This document shows positions 1 to 7,483 of a DNA stretch of 8,065 nt, piece after piece (within the stretch, counting starts at the first letter, position 1; each line of letters opens with the position of its first letter). Source of the DNA: Collinsella sp. Lineage in GTDB: Bacteria > Actinomycetota > Coriobacteriia > Coriobacteriales > Coriobacteriaceae. Location of the stretch: the NCBI GenBank assembly GCA_022720335.1, contig JAIHVJ010000082.1, positions 1-8,065 of the forward strand, read 5' to 3'. The translations under genes were made by a program, and so were the position numbers. The notes beneath the pieces were generated by a model, which was not told the DNA's origin, made no database searches, and saw only the letters and a list, made by a program, of their open reading frames with translations.

Positions 1-849
<849 letters not shown>

Positions 850-850
850 G

Positions 851-2296
851 TTAGTTCTCCTCGGTCTCGGTCGCGGCAGTCTCGGACTCAGCAAAGTTCC
901 ACCCCTGCAGGCGGTCCTTCGCGGTGTCGATGTCCAGGTAGTTCTCCTCGCCGTCCATGAGTCGCGTAAAGGCGGTAAAGAGGTAGTGGGCATCGGTGGG
1001 GCCGGGCGAGGCCTCGGGGTGGTACTGGACCGAGAAGCACGGGGCGTCGAGCAGCTGGATGCCCTCGGCGGTGCCGTCGTTGAGGTTCACATGCGTCAGG
1101 CGAATGCGGCCGAAGCGCTCGTTCATCACGACCGGCGCGATGCCGCGGCGCACCCAGGCGCGCAGATCGCCGTCGGCCGTATGCTCGGTCTCGCCGCCAG
1201 AGAGCTCGGGAATCAGCTTGCCCAGGCTGGGGAACAGCAGGCCAAAGCCGTGGTTTTGCGCGGTAATCTCCACGCGGCGGCTCACCAGGTTCATAACCGG
1301 CTGGTTGCCACCGCGGTGACCGAACTTAAGCTTTTCCATCTGGGCGCCGCAGGCCAGGCTGATCATCTGGTGACCCAGGCAAATGCCAAAGACCGGCACC
1401 TTGCCGATCAGTTGCTGCACCTGCTCGTAGGTCTCCACCACGGCATCGGGGTCGCCAGGACCGTTGGATAAAAAGACGCCGTCGGGATTCATGTCGAGCA
1501 CCTGCTGGGCAGGCGTATCCCACGGCACGACAGTAAGGTCGCAGCCGGCGCGGACGAGGCCCTCCAGAATGCCGCGCTTGACGCCGCAGTCGTAGGCGAC
1601 CACTTTGTGACGGGCAGGAGCGGCAGCCGAAAGCGCAAAGTCATGCGTGGCAGGCAGGTCGGTGGCCACAAACTCATGAGGCGCGGGGCAACTTACGGTC
1701 TTGACCAGGTTCTCGCCTACCAGCGTATGCGCTGCGGCCAGACGCTCGGCAAGCTCGTCGACGTCGAAGATCTCGGTCGAGATAATGCCCATCTTGGAAC
1801 CATTGTCGCGCAGATGGCGCACCAGAGCGCGGGTGTCGACACCCTCGATAGCAACGATGCCGTGTGCGCGCAGGTACTCCGGCACGCTGACGGCCGAGCG
1901 CCAGTTAGAAGGCGTGGCGCACATGTCGCGAACGATCATGCCGCGCATGGCCGGAGCGCTCGCAGAGCGCACGGCGTCGCCGGGGAAGGCCGACTGGACG
2001 TCGGTCTCGTCGATACCGTAGTTGCCGATCTGCGGATAGGTCATGGTTACGATTTGGCCGGCATAACTCGGGTCGGTCATGACCTCAAAGTAGCCCTCGA
2101 GCGAGGTGTTGAAGCAGACTTCGCCGGTCGCGGTGCCCTCGGCGCCGCATGCACGTCCATAAAAAATGGTCCCATCCTCAAGATACAGGATGCAGGGACC
2201 GCAGGTGCCCTTGCTGGTTTTGGCCAGCATGCGCTGGCAAAGCTCGCTGGGCGCGAAGGTGCGGGCGGCAGCGCCCGCGGTATGGTTGTTCGCCAT
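851..2296 (-). CDS. carA: Carbamoyl phosphate synthase small (glutaminase) subunit
   Basis: Hydrolyses glutamine and passes ammonia to CarB. The protein is 481 residues. The N-terminal CPSase small-chain domain is clear (LEDGTIFYGRACG at 39-51; CFNTSLEGYFEVMTDPSYAG at 61-80). A class I glutamine amidotransferase domain follows from about residue 230, with nucleophile C306 in GICLGHQ and partners H426 and E428 in YHPEASPGP. It is about 100 residues longer than E. coli CarA (382). The excess is an N-terminal extension of about 30 residues, about 37 extra residues around 352-398 inside the amidotransferase domain, and an acidic tail after 447. Start: ATG at 2296 has AAGGAG (2306-2301) 4 nt upstream. 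A possible GTG at 2317 is rejected because it lies in the loop of the leader hairpin. carB follows after 1 bp. Expression is probably controlled by a PyrR-type leader over the ribosome site. Confidence 0.97.
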   Translation of the reverse strand: MANNHTAGAAARTFAPSELCQRMLAKTSKGTCGPCILYLEDGTIFYGRACGAEGTATGEVCFNTSLEGYFEVMTDPSYAGQIVTMTYPQIGNYGIDETDVQSAFPGDAVRSASAPAMRGMIVRDMCATPSNWRSAVSVPEYLRAHGIVAIEGVDTRALVRHLRDNGSKMGIISTEIFDVDELAERLAAAHTLVGENLVKTVSCPAPHEFVATDLPATHDFALSAAAPARHKVVAYDCGVKRGILEGLVRAGCDLTVVPWDTPAQQVLDMNPDGVFLSNGPGDPDAVVETYEQVQQLIGKVPVFGICLGHQMISLACGAQMEKLKFGHRGGNQPVMNLVSRRVEITAQNHGFGLLFPSLGKLIPELSGGETEHTADGDLRAWVRRGIAPVVMNERFGRIRLTHVNLNDGTAEGIQLLDAPCFSVQYHPEASPGPTDAHYLFTAFTRLMDGEENYLDIDTAKDRLQGWNFAESETAATETEEN

Positions 2297-2302
2297 AATT
2301 CT

Positions 2303-2333
2303 CCTTCCCGGTCTCACAGGACCGGCTTAAAGG
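2303..2333 (-). promoter_or_regulatory. Putative PyrR-binding RNA hairpin overlapping the carA ribosome-binding site
   Basis: Read on the minus strand, CCTT (2333-2330) can pair with AAGG (2306-2303). Inside it, CCGGTC (2325-2320) pairs perfectly with GACCGG (2313-2308) around a hexaloop CTGTGA (2319-2314). The unpaired TAAG on the 5' side and a single G on the 3' side form an internal bulge. This is the architecture of the known PyrR binding loop: an upper stem capped by a CNGNGA-type hexaloop, a purine-rich internal bulge and a CCTT/AAGG lower stem. The 3' strand of the lower stem is the carA Shine-Dalgarno itself, and the ATG follows 6 nt later. The inference is that UMP- or UTP-bound PyrR stabilises this fold and blocks translation of carAB, as described for mycobacterial pyr leaders. 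No pyrR gene is in the window. Confidence 0.75.
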
Positions 2334-2346
2334 TTGGTAGTTAGGC

Positions 2347-2368
2347 CTTGCGGTATTTTAACCGCAAG
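2347..2368 (-). promoter_or_regulatory. Possible carA promoter -10 within a perfect inverted repeat
   Basis: The minus strand reads CTTGCGGT (2368-2361), TAAAAT (2360-2355), ACCGCAAG (2354-2347): 8-bp perfect arms around a six-base centre. TAAAAT matches the sigma-70 -10 consensus at five of six positions. A start about 7 nt downstream would give a leader of roughly 50 nt, just enough to include the whole PyrR-type hairpin. No good -35 hexamer is found at 16-18 bp; the nearest, TTAACG (2386-2381), is 20 bp away. The inverted repeat could be an operator overlapping the promoter. It lacks a following T-run, so it is not a normal terminator. Confidence 0.35.
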
Positions 2369-2392
2369 TATGCGCCATGGCGTTAATTTCAT

Positions 2393-2410
2393 CGAAATGT
2401 TTACGAAATG
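2393..2410 (-). repeat. Two direct CATTTCG repeats, 11-bp period, upstream of carA
   Basis: CATTTCG occurs at 2410-2404 and again at 2399-2393 on the minus strand, one helical turn apart, in an AT-rich tract unlike the surrounding coding DNA. The second copy is also part of a short inverted repeat, ATTTC-GAT-GAAAT (2398-2386). The position, 25-50 bp upstream of the possible -10, would suit an activator or repressor site. This is weak evidence from short motifs, and chance is possible. The rest of the 207-bp carA upstream gap (2297-2503) holds the hairpin, the inverted repeat and the terminator listed separately. Confidence 0.3.
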
Positions 2411-2455
2411 ATAATTATGACTTTCTATGCATAATGATTTTTTAATCCCCGTCCC

Positions 2456-2497
2456 AGAAAAATCATCCCGCGGGGCTTGTGGCTCACGCGGGATGAT
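2456..2497 (-). terminator. Intrinsic terminator after the membrane-protein gene
   Basis: An 11-bp perfect stem, ATCATCCCGCG (2497-2487) with CGCGGGATGAT (2472-2462), encloses a 14-nt loop and is followed by TTTTCT (2461-2456). It starts 6 nt after the stop codon at 2504. It should end the exporter/membrane-protein transcript and insulate carAB from it. The plus-strand side has no T-run, so it acts in one direction. Confidence 0.87.
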
Positions 2498-2503
2498 GGC
2501 GTC

Positions 2504-3469
2504 TTACTTTTTCTTGTCCTGTTCCAGCAGTTCGGACGGTGAGCGATCGGGCTTGCCGCCGCGGAAAATCTCGCGGCCATGCAGACGATGCTCCAGGTCA
2601 CGTTCGGCCTTTTCCTCGTCAATCTTGGTCTGGCTCACCACCGGGTCCTCAATCAACGACGACACCGAGTTCACCTGTTTTTGAATGCGCTCGGCGATGG
2701 TGTCATCCATACTCACGATGCGCATCTTCCAGTCGATACTCGTGGCGTTGGATGAGCTCTTGGTCCACACGAACGTCAAAATGGCGCTCTGGTGGCCCCG
2801 CGCGGGGAACATGCCAAAGAAGGAATCGTGCTGAATGTTGCTATTCTCGTCGATATAGGCGTGAACGTTATACACCACGCGGTCGATCTTATCGTTGAGC
2901 AGCGCGTTGGTCGCAAGCGCCGCGGCCTGGATCTGCCCGTTGGACAGCAGCTCGAGCTCGTTGGCAGACGATGTGTCCAACACCGTCACCTCGACCGTGC
3001 CCGTACGCTCATCGGCTTCATCGACGGTAAAGTCGAGCGGGAACTGCGTAAAGCCGTTGCCCCACTCAAGGCCGCCCTTCAGCGCCGTCGAAACGGTATC
3101 GACCGAAACGCTCTCGGACAGGTTGGCGGTATTCAGACGGCGCATCACGCCGTAACCAATCTGCATGCCCACGATCAGCACCAAAATACCAATGACCACG
3201 GCCATCGCGGTCTTCGTAATGGTATGGCTCGCCTGCGAGCCCGAAGGATCGTCCTCGGACAGCGGGTCGATATGTTTTGCCTGGCTCGCGCGGTCCTCGC
3301 TGCGCAGCTGCGCTAGCGCCGCTTTGTCACCGCGCCTGGCCGCAGCCTCCTTCTCACGCATGCGCTCGGTTCGCTTTTTGGCAAGCGTGGGATCCAAGAC
3401 ACCGGATGCATCGATTTCGGAGAATAACTCCGTCACTTCTTCCGGAGTCAAAGGGTTCTTGTCAGCCAT
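2504..3469 (-). CDS. Single-pass membrane protein of unknown function, downstream of the ABC exporter
   Basis: I do not recognise this 321-residue protein. It has three parts. Residues 1-86 are hydrophilic and highly charged, with a Lys/Arg/Glu-rich stretch at 31-62 that looks helical. Residues 88-107 form one strong hydrophobic segment (AMAVVIGILVLIVGMQIGYG). Residues 110-321 form a soluble domain with alternating strand-like and helical segments, ending in a charged Lys-rich tail. There is no signal peptidase site, no lipobox and no catalytic motif that I can see. Charge on the long N-terminal part suggests it is cytoplasmic and the C-terminal domain is outside, but Arg residues lie on both sides of the segment, so topology is uncertain. 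Start: ATG at 3469 has AGGA 5 nt upstream. The gap to the exporter stop is 19 bp, so the two are probably co-transcribed. A strong terminator follows. Confidence 0.85.
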   Translation of the reverse strand: MADKNPLTPEEVTELFSEIDASGVLDPTLAKKRTERMREKEAAARRGDKAALAQLRSEDRASQAKHIDPLSEDDPSGSQASHTITKTAMAVVIGILVLIVGMQIGYGVMRRLNTANLSESVSVDTVSTALKGGLEWGNGFTQFPLDFTVDEADERTGTVEVTVLDTSSANELELLSNGQIQAAALATNALLNDKIDRVVYNVHAYIDENSNIQHDSFFGMFPARGHQSAILTFVWTKSSSNATSIDWKMRIVSMDDTIAERIQKQVNSVSSLIEDPVVSQTKIDEEKAERDLEHRLHGREIFRGGKPDRSPSELLEQDKKK

Positions 3470-3488
3470 AAACTTCCTGTCATATCAA

Positions 3489-5258
3489 TCAGTCGAGCTC
3501 GTGCGCACGCGCACCTTCGAACTGCATTCGATAGTAACGGGCATAGGTGCCGCCACGGGCGAGAAGCTGTTCATGCGTGCCACGTTCCACAACGCGACCA
3601 TGCTCAACGGTCGCAATCTCGTCAGCATGCTTAATGGTCGAAAGACGGTGGGCGATGATGATTGTGGTACGGCCGCGTGCCAGCTCTTCGAGCGACTCCT
3701 GGACCGCCTCCTCGCTCTCGTTATCCAAAGCACTCGTCGCCTCGTCCAAGATCAGGATCTTGGGGTTCTTGAGAAACACGCGCGCAATGGCTACGCGTTG
3801 CTTCTGGCCACCCGAAAGACGGCTGCCGCGCTCGCCCACGACCGTGTCGTAGCCCTGCGGCAGCGACTCAATGAAGGCATCGATATTGGCGCGGCGGGCG
3901 GCCTCGGCAACCTCTTCCGCCGTGGCGCCTGGCTTGCCGTAGGCGATGTTCTCGCCAATCGTACCGTCAAACAGATAGACATCCTGCTGCACCAGGCCAA
4001 TGGCGCGGCGCAGACTCTGTTGCGTCACGTCGCGCACGTCCTGGCCGTCGATGCTGACGGATCCGTCCGCCACGTCGTAAAAGCGCGGCAGCAGTGAACA
4101 AGTCGTAGACTTGCCACCGCCCGAGGGGCCGACCAGGGCAATAGTCTGGCCGGGCTTGATGGACAGATTCATGTGGTCGATCACGGGACGAGCTTCTTCG
4201 CCGCTGCTCAGCTCAACATCCTCGTAGCTAAAGCACACGTCGCGATATTCAACCGCGCCAGCCGTCACCTGCAGGTCCGCGGCATCCGGCTTATCCTGGA
4301 TATCCGGGGCGGTCGAAAGCACCTCGTCCATGCGTTTAAAGCCGGCGATGGCCTTCTGATACGTTTCGGCCGAATTGACGAGCGTCTCGAGCGGCGTGCA
4401 GAACAGCGAAATGTAGAGCGCGAAGGTCGCCATATCGACCGCTTGCAGCTGGCCTTGTGCCACCAACCAACCGCCGAGCAGCACCACGATCACGTAGAGC
4501 ACGCCCGAAAGCAGGCCATACGTCGCGGTATAGACGCCCATGGCGTGATACATGTTCTCCTTGGACGAAAGATAGCGATTGTTGGAGGCGCGGAACTTGG
4601 AGCGCTCGGCCTCTTCATTCGCAAAACTCTTGACCACTCGCATGCCCGCCAATGAGTCCTGCAGCTGCGCATTAATGCCGCTGATCTTTTTGCGGTTGTC
4701 GCTAAAGACCTCGCGCATGCGCATGTTCTGCCAAAACATGATGACCGCGAATGCCGCCGTCACCACGGCCATGGCAAGCGCCAGCACCGGGGCGATGGTA
4801 AACAAAATCACAAACGAGCCGATAATCTCGATGCCGCAGATGATGATCCACTCGGGCACGTGATGTGCCGCCTCGCAGATATCGAACAGGTCGTTGACCA
4901 CGCGGCTCATCATGTCGCCCGAGCTGTTGCGATCGAAGTACGCAAAGCTAAAGCGCTCGTACTGATCGAACAGGTCCTCGCGCATCTTGGACTCCATGCG
5001 CGCGCCCATCACGTGGCCCCAATAGCTCACAAAGTAGCGGCAGGCGCAGCGGATGGCATACATCAGCACCAGACCCACCGCGATCATGCCGAGCGCCTGC
5101 ATAATGGCAGCCTGGCCCTGGGTAAAGAGCCCGCCGGTCAGATTACGCAGAATAATGGGGAACGCCAGGTCAATGGCAGCAAGCACCAGGGCGCAAACCG
5201 TATCGGCAACAAAAAGCCCCATCTGGGGCTTGTAATAAGACAAGAATCTCTTAAACAT
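3489..5258 (-). CDS. ABC exporter half-transporter (fused membrane and ATPase domains, MsbA/YwjA-like)
   Basis: A 589-residue type IV-fold exporter subunit expected to work as a dimer in the cytoplasmic membrane. Residues 1-310 are the transmembrane domain, with about six membrane segments (near 15-38, 52-74, 134-156, 157-176, 244-268, 274-292). Residues 335-580 are the nucleotide-binding domain: A-loop Y345, Walker A GPSGGGKST 377-385, Q-loop Q425, signature LSGGQ 481-485, Walker B ILILDE 501-506 with catalytic E506, D-loop SALD 509-512 and switch H537. All key residues are present, so it should be an active ATPase. About seven extra acidic residues follow the A-loop (346-357). Only one half-transporter is encoded here, so a homodimer is most likely. 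The substrate cannot be read from sequence; lipid, drug or peptide export are all possible. Start: ATG at 5258 with GAGG 5 nt upstream. No convincing promoter lies in the 32 bp before the palindrome. Confidence 0.95.
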   Translation of the reverse strand: MFKRFLSYYKPQMGLFVADTVCALVLAAIDLAFPIILRNLTGGLFTQGQAAIMQALGMIAVGLVLMYAIRCACRYFVSYWGHVMGARMESKMREDLFDQYERFSFAYFDRNSSGDMMSRVVNDLFDICEAAHHVPEWIIICGIEIIGSFVILFTIAPVLALAMAVVTAAFAVIMFWQNMRMREVFSDNRKKISGINAQLQDSLAGMRVVKSFANEEAERSKFRASNNRYLSSKENMYHAMGVYTATYGLLSGVLYVIVVLLGGWLVAQGQLQAVDMATFALYISLFCTPLETLVNSAETYQKAIAGFKRMDEVLSTAPDIQDKPDAADLQVTAGAVEYRDVCFSYEDVELSSGEEARPVIDHMNLSIKPGQTIALVGPSGGGKSTTCSLLPRFYDVADGSVSIDGQDVRDVTQQSLRRAIGLVQQDVYLFDGTIGENIAYGKPGATAEEVAEAARRANIDAFIESLPQGYDTVVGERGSRLSGGQKQRVAIARVFLKNPKILILDEATSALDNESEEAVQESLEELARGRTTIIIAHRLSTIKHADEIATVEHGRVVERGTHEQLLARGGTYARYYRMQFEGARAHELD

Positions 5259-5290
5259 GCAGTCCTCGGAGATAAAACAACAACGTGAAA

Positions 5291-5398
5291 CCCTGGGACA
5301 AAATAATCAGTAGTACTTGTCCCAGGGTCGCTTGCGACAACAACCTCGTTACACTTCTCGCACCTGGGACAAGTACTACTGATTATTTTGTCCCAGGG
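5291..5398. repeat. 108-bp nested palindrome: two 36-bp inverted copies of a self-complementary unit
   Basis: Positions 5291-5326 and 5363-5398 are perfect reverse complements over 36 bp, separated by 36 bp. Each copy is itself an inverted repeat: CCCTGGGACA (5291-5300) pairs with TGTCCCAGGG (5318-5327) around an AT-rich 17-nt centre (5301-5317) that contains AGTACT. The second copy has the same layout with a 9-bp terminal stem (5363-5371 with 5389-5397). The spacer carries another small palindrome, GTCGC-TT-GCGAC (5327-5338). The element fills almost the whole gap between the Nudix stop and the exporter start. It could fold as two small hairpins or as one long 36-bp hairpin. It may act as a terminator, RNA-processing site or REP/BIME-like repeat. 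No U-run follows on either strand, and no target-site duplication is visible. Confidence 0.92.
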
Positions 5399-5409
5399 AG
5401 CCCCACTCG

Positions 5410-6105
5410 TTAAAGCTCCGCGCCCCCAAGGCGGTGCGCGATGCTGTCGCAGGCAAGCGCGCCTACGACGGTCTTGGCGTCTTCGATCTTGCCGTCGAGT
5501 ACGGCGTCGATCAACTCGTGCAGCGGCACCAGGTCCACGTTGACAAACTCGTCATCATCGGGGTTGGGCGCGTCGAACTCGAGCTTGGTGGCCAGGTAGA
5601 TATGAATGATCTCGTCGCAAAAACCGCAGGACGTGACAATCGACGTCAAAAAGCGAATGCGACCAGCCCTGAAGCCCGTCTCCTCGTGCAGCTCGCGTTT
5701 GGCGCAATCGAGCGGGTCCTCGCTTGGATCGAGCTTGCCGGCGGGAATCTCGACCGTCACGCGGTCGATGGCGGTGCGGTACTGACGCACCAGCACAATC
5801 TTGCCGCTCTCGGTCAGCGCCACCACGGCCGCCGCACCCGGATGACGAATGATGTCGCGGGCGCTACGGTGGCCGTTGGGCAGCTCCACCTCAAGACGGT
5901 GGACGTCGAGGATCTTGCCCTTCCAGGCGCACTCCTCCGAAAGAATCTTCTCGTGCAGCTCGGCATCGTGCGGGTCGTCATCGCCCAGCACCAGCACCGG
6001 CTCGTCAGCGACCTCGCCGCCAGGCTCGCCCTCGGCGTGCCCATACACGCGGCTGTCCTCCTCGACGATCCGCGCATCCACGAGCTCTTCGTTCTTCTCG
6101 TCCAT
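5410..6105 (-). CDS. Nudix hydrolase, ADP-ribose pyrophosphatase-like
   Basis: Probably cleaves ADP-ribose or a related nucleoside diphosphate derivative to AMP plus a phosphosugar. The protein is 231 residues. The Nudix box is complete at 123-145 (G-x5-E-x7-REL-x-EE-x-G-F, metal ligands E138, E141, E142), preceded by EIPAG (119-123). The ADPRase-type sequences GKILDVHRLEVELPNG (63-78), IIRHPGAAAVV (85-95), VRQYR (106-110) and GFCDE (161-165) support this subfamily. The first 54 or so residues are an acidic, low-complexity-looking extension not seen in typical ADPRases of about 185 residues. Start: ATG at 6105 has AGAGGA (6120-6115) 9 nt upstream; the alternative ATG at 6114 is only one base from the same site, so is less likely. 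It follows purD by 21 bp and is likely co-transcribed with it. Confidence 0.92.
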   Translation of the reverse strand: MDEKNEELVDARIVEEDSRVYGHAEGEPGGEVADEPVLVLGDDDPHDAELHEKILSEECAWKGKILDVHRLEVELPNGHRSARDIIRHPGAAAVVALTESGKIVLVRQYRTAIDRVTVEIPAGKLDPSEDPLDCAKRELHEETGFRAGRIRFLTSIVTSCGFCDEIIHIYLATKLEFDAPNPDDDEFVNVDLVPLHELIDAVLDGKIEDAKTVVGALACDSIAHRLGGAEL

Positions 6106-6126
6106 CCGTCTCATTCCTCTCGGACT

Positions 6127-7431
6127 TTAGGCATCCCAGGCGTCGCGGCCGCGCAGCGCGCGCAGGCCGATGTCGTGACGCAGGGTCTTACCCTCAAAAT
6201 CAATCTTCTCGCAGGCCTCGTAGGCAAGGTTGCGAGCGTTCTCGAACGTGTCGCCCAGAGCGGTCACGGCAAGCACGCGGCCACCATTGGTCACGAGCTG
6301 GCCGTCCACCACGGCAGTGCCCGCGTGGTACACGGTCACGTTCTCCATGGCCTCGGCGTCGGCGATACCGGTGATGACCTTGCCCTTCTCGTAGCTGCCG
6401 GGATATCCCGCGCTCGTCAGGACAACGGCCACAGCCCACTCGTCACGCCAGTCGAGCTCAATCTGATCGAGCTCGCAGTTGGCGCAGGCCAGCATGACCT
6501 CAACCAGGTCGTTCTTGAGACGCGGCAGCACGACCTGCGTCTCGGGGTCGCCAAAGCGGGCATTGAACTCCAGCACCTTGGGGCCGGCGGGCGTGAGCAT
6601 AAAGCCGCCGTACAGGCAGCCGCGGTAGTCGATACCCTCGGCAGCGAGCTCGGCCACGGTCTGCTCCATGACCGCCACCATAGTGGCGTGCTCCTCGTCG
6701 GTCACGATGGGCACCGGGCTGTAGACGCCCATGCCGCCGGTGTTGGGGCCCTTGTCACCCTCGAGCGCGCGCTTGTGGTCCTGCGAGGTGGCCATGGGGC
6801 GCACGGTCTTGCCGTCGGTAAAGGCCAAAAGCGAGCACTCGGGGCCGGTCAGCATCTCCTCGATAACCACGGTGTTGCCGGCATCGCCAAAGGCGCCGCC
6901 AAAGCACTCGCGCACGGCCTCCTCGGCCTGATCAAGTTCGGTCGCCACGATAACGCCCTTGCCCGCGGCAAGGCCGTCGGCCTTCACGACCAGCGGGGCG
7001 CCCTGCTCGCGCACGTAGGCGAGAGCCGAAGCCTCGTCGGTAAACGAGCCGTAGGCTGCCGTCGGGATACCGGCGCGCTCCATGAGCTGCTTGGAGAACA
7101 GCTTGGAACCCTCCATCTGGGCGCCCTCGGCACCCGGGCCAAAGCAGGGAATACCCGCCGCGCGCACGGCGTCGGCCACGCCTGCCACGAGCGGAGCCTC
7201 GGGGCCAATTACCACGAGTCCGCATCCGTGACTCTGCGCAAACGCCGCCACGGCCGCAGGATCGCAGTCGTCGAGAACAACGTTCTCGCCGCAGCTCGCG
7301 GTGCCGCCGTTGCCCGGCGCGATGTAGAGCTTGCCGGCGCGCGGTGATGCTGCGAGCTTAGCTGCCAAAGCATGCTCACGGCCGCCGCTGCCCAACAACA
7401 GGATGTCGATGGTTTGAGTGTCCGCCTTCAA
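6127..7431 (-). CDS. purD: Phosphoribosylamine-glycine ligase (GAR synthetase)
   Basis: Second step of de novo purine synthesis: joins glycine to 5-phosphoribosylamine using ATP. The protein is 434 residues, close to the usual 420-430. Visible motifs in order: the N-terminal LLLGSGGREHAL (11-22), ATP-grasp KADGLAAGKGV (150-160), GPNTGGMGVYSP (228-239), and the metal-binding and signature block VLEFNARFGDPETQ (286-299), with E288 and N290 as likely magnesium ligands. The C-terminal domain is complete. Start: no ATG lies near the family start. TTG at 7431 has a strong AGAGGAGG (7444-7437) 5 nt upstream and gives MKADTQTIDILLLG, which matches the expected N-terminus. Longer readings in this frame run through the hairpin and into purA. 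Upstream is purA; the Nudix gene follows 21 bp after the stop. Confidence 0.97.
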   Translation of the reverse strand: MKADTQTIDILLLGSGGREHALAAKLAASPRAGKLYIAPGNGGTASCGENVVLDDCDPAAVAAFAQSHGCGLVVIGPEAPLVAGVADAVRAAGIPCFGPGAEGAQMEGSKLFSKQLMERAGIPTAAYGSFTDEASALAYVREQGAPLVVKADGLAAGKGVIVATELDQAEEAVRECFGGAFGDAGNTVVIEEMLTGPECSLLAFTDGKTVRPMATSQDHKRALEGDKGPNTGGMGVYSPVPIVTDEEHATMVAVMEQTVAELAAEGIDYRGCLYGGFMLTPAGPKVLEFNARFGDPETQVVLPRLKNDLVEVMLACANCELDQIELDWRDEWAVAVVLTSAGYPGSYEKGKVITGIADAEAMENVTVYHAGTAVVDGQLVTNGGRVLAVTALGDTFENARNLAYEACEKIDFEGKTLRHDIGLRALRGRDAWDA

Positions 7432-7436
7432 GGGTG

Positions 7437-7444
7437 CCTCCTCT
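7437..7444 (-). promoter_or_regulatory. Strong ribosome-binding site that fixes the purD TTG start
   Basis: AGAGGAGG on the minus strand is an almost full anti-Shine-Dalgarno match, 5 nt before TTG at 7431. It decides the start in a region with no suitable ATG or GTG. Confidence 0.85.
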
Positions 7445-7483
7445 ATGGATGAACGGCCCGCTCCGCGCGAGCCCTTTGCAAGC

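Noticed and set aside
2297..2317. Upstream GTG start for carA at 2317
   Set aside because: The GTG is in the hexaloop of the PyrR-type hairpin and has no ribosome site at a proper distance. ATG at 2296 has AAGGAG just upstream.
5291..5398. Invertible promoter switch or CRISPR remnant
   Set aside because: The 36-bp spacer is too short for a normal recombinase inversion and no recombinase is nearby. Only two copies exist, in inverted rather than direct orientation, so it is not a CRISPR array.
5259..5409. Insertion sequence or transposon with terminal inverted repeats
   Set aside because: The element has no room for a transposase and no target-site duplication is visible beside positions 5291 and 5398. 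A non-autonomous dispersed repeat remains possible and is reported as a finding.
5434..7347. A 637-codon open frame on the plus strand
   Set aside because: It lies antisense to the Nudix gene and purD, both of which have complete family motifs. Long antisense frames are expected in GC-rich coding DNA, and the translation is repetitive in His, Gly, Ala and Val with no recognisable domain.
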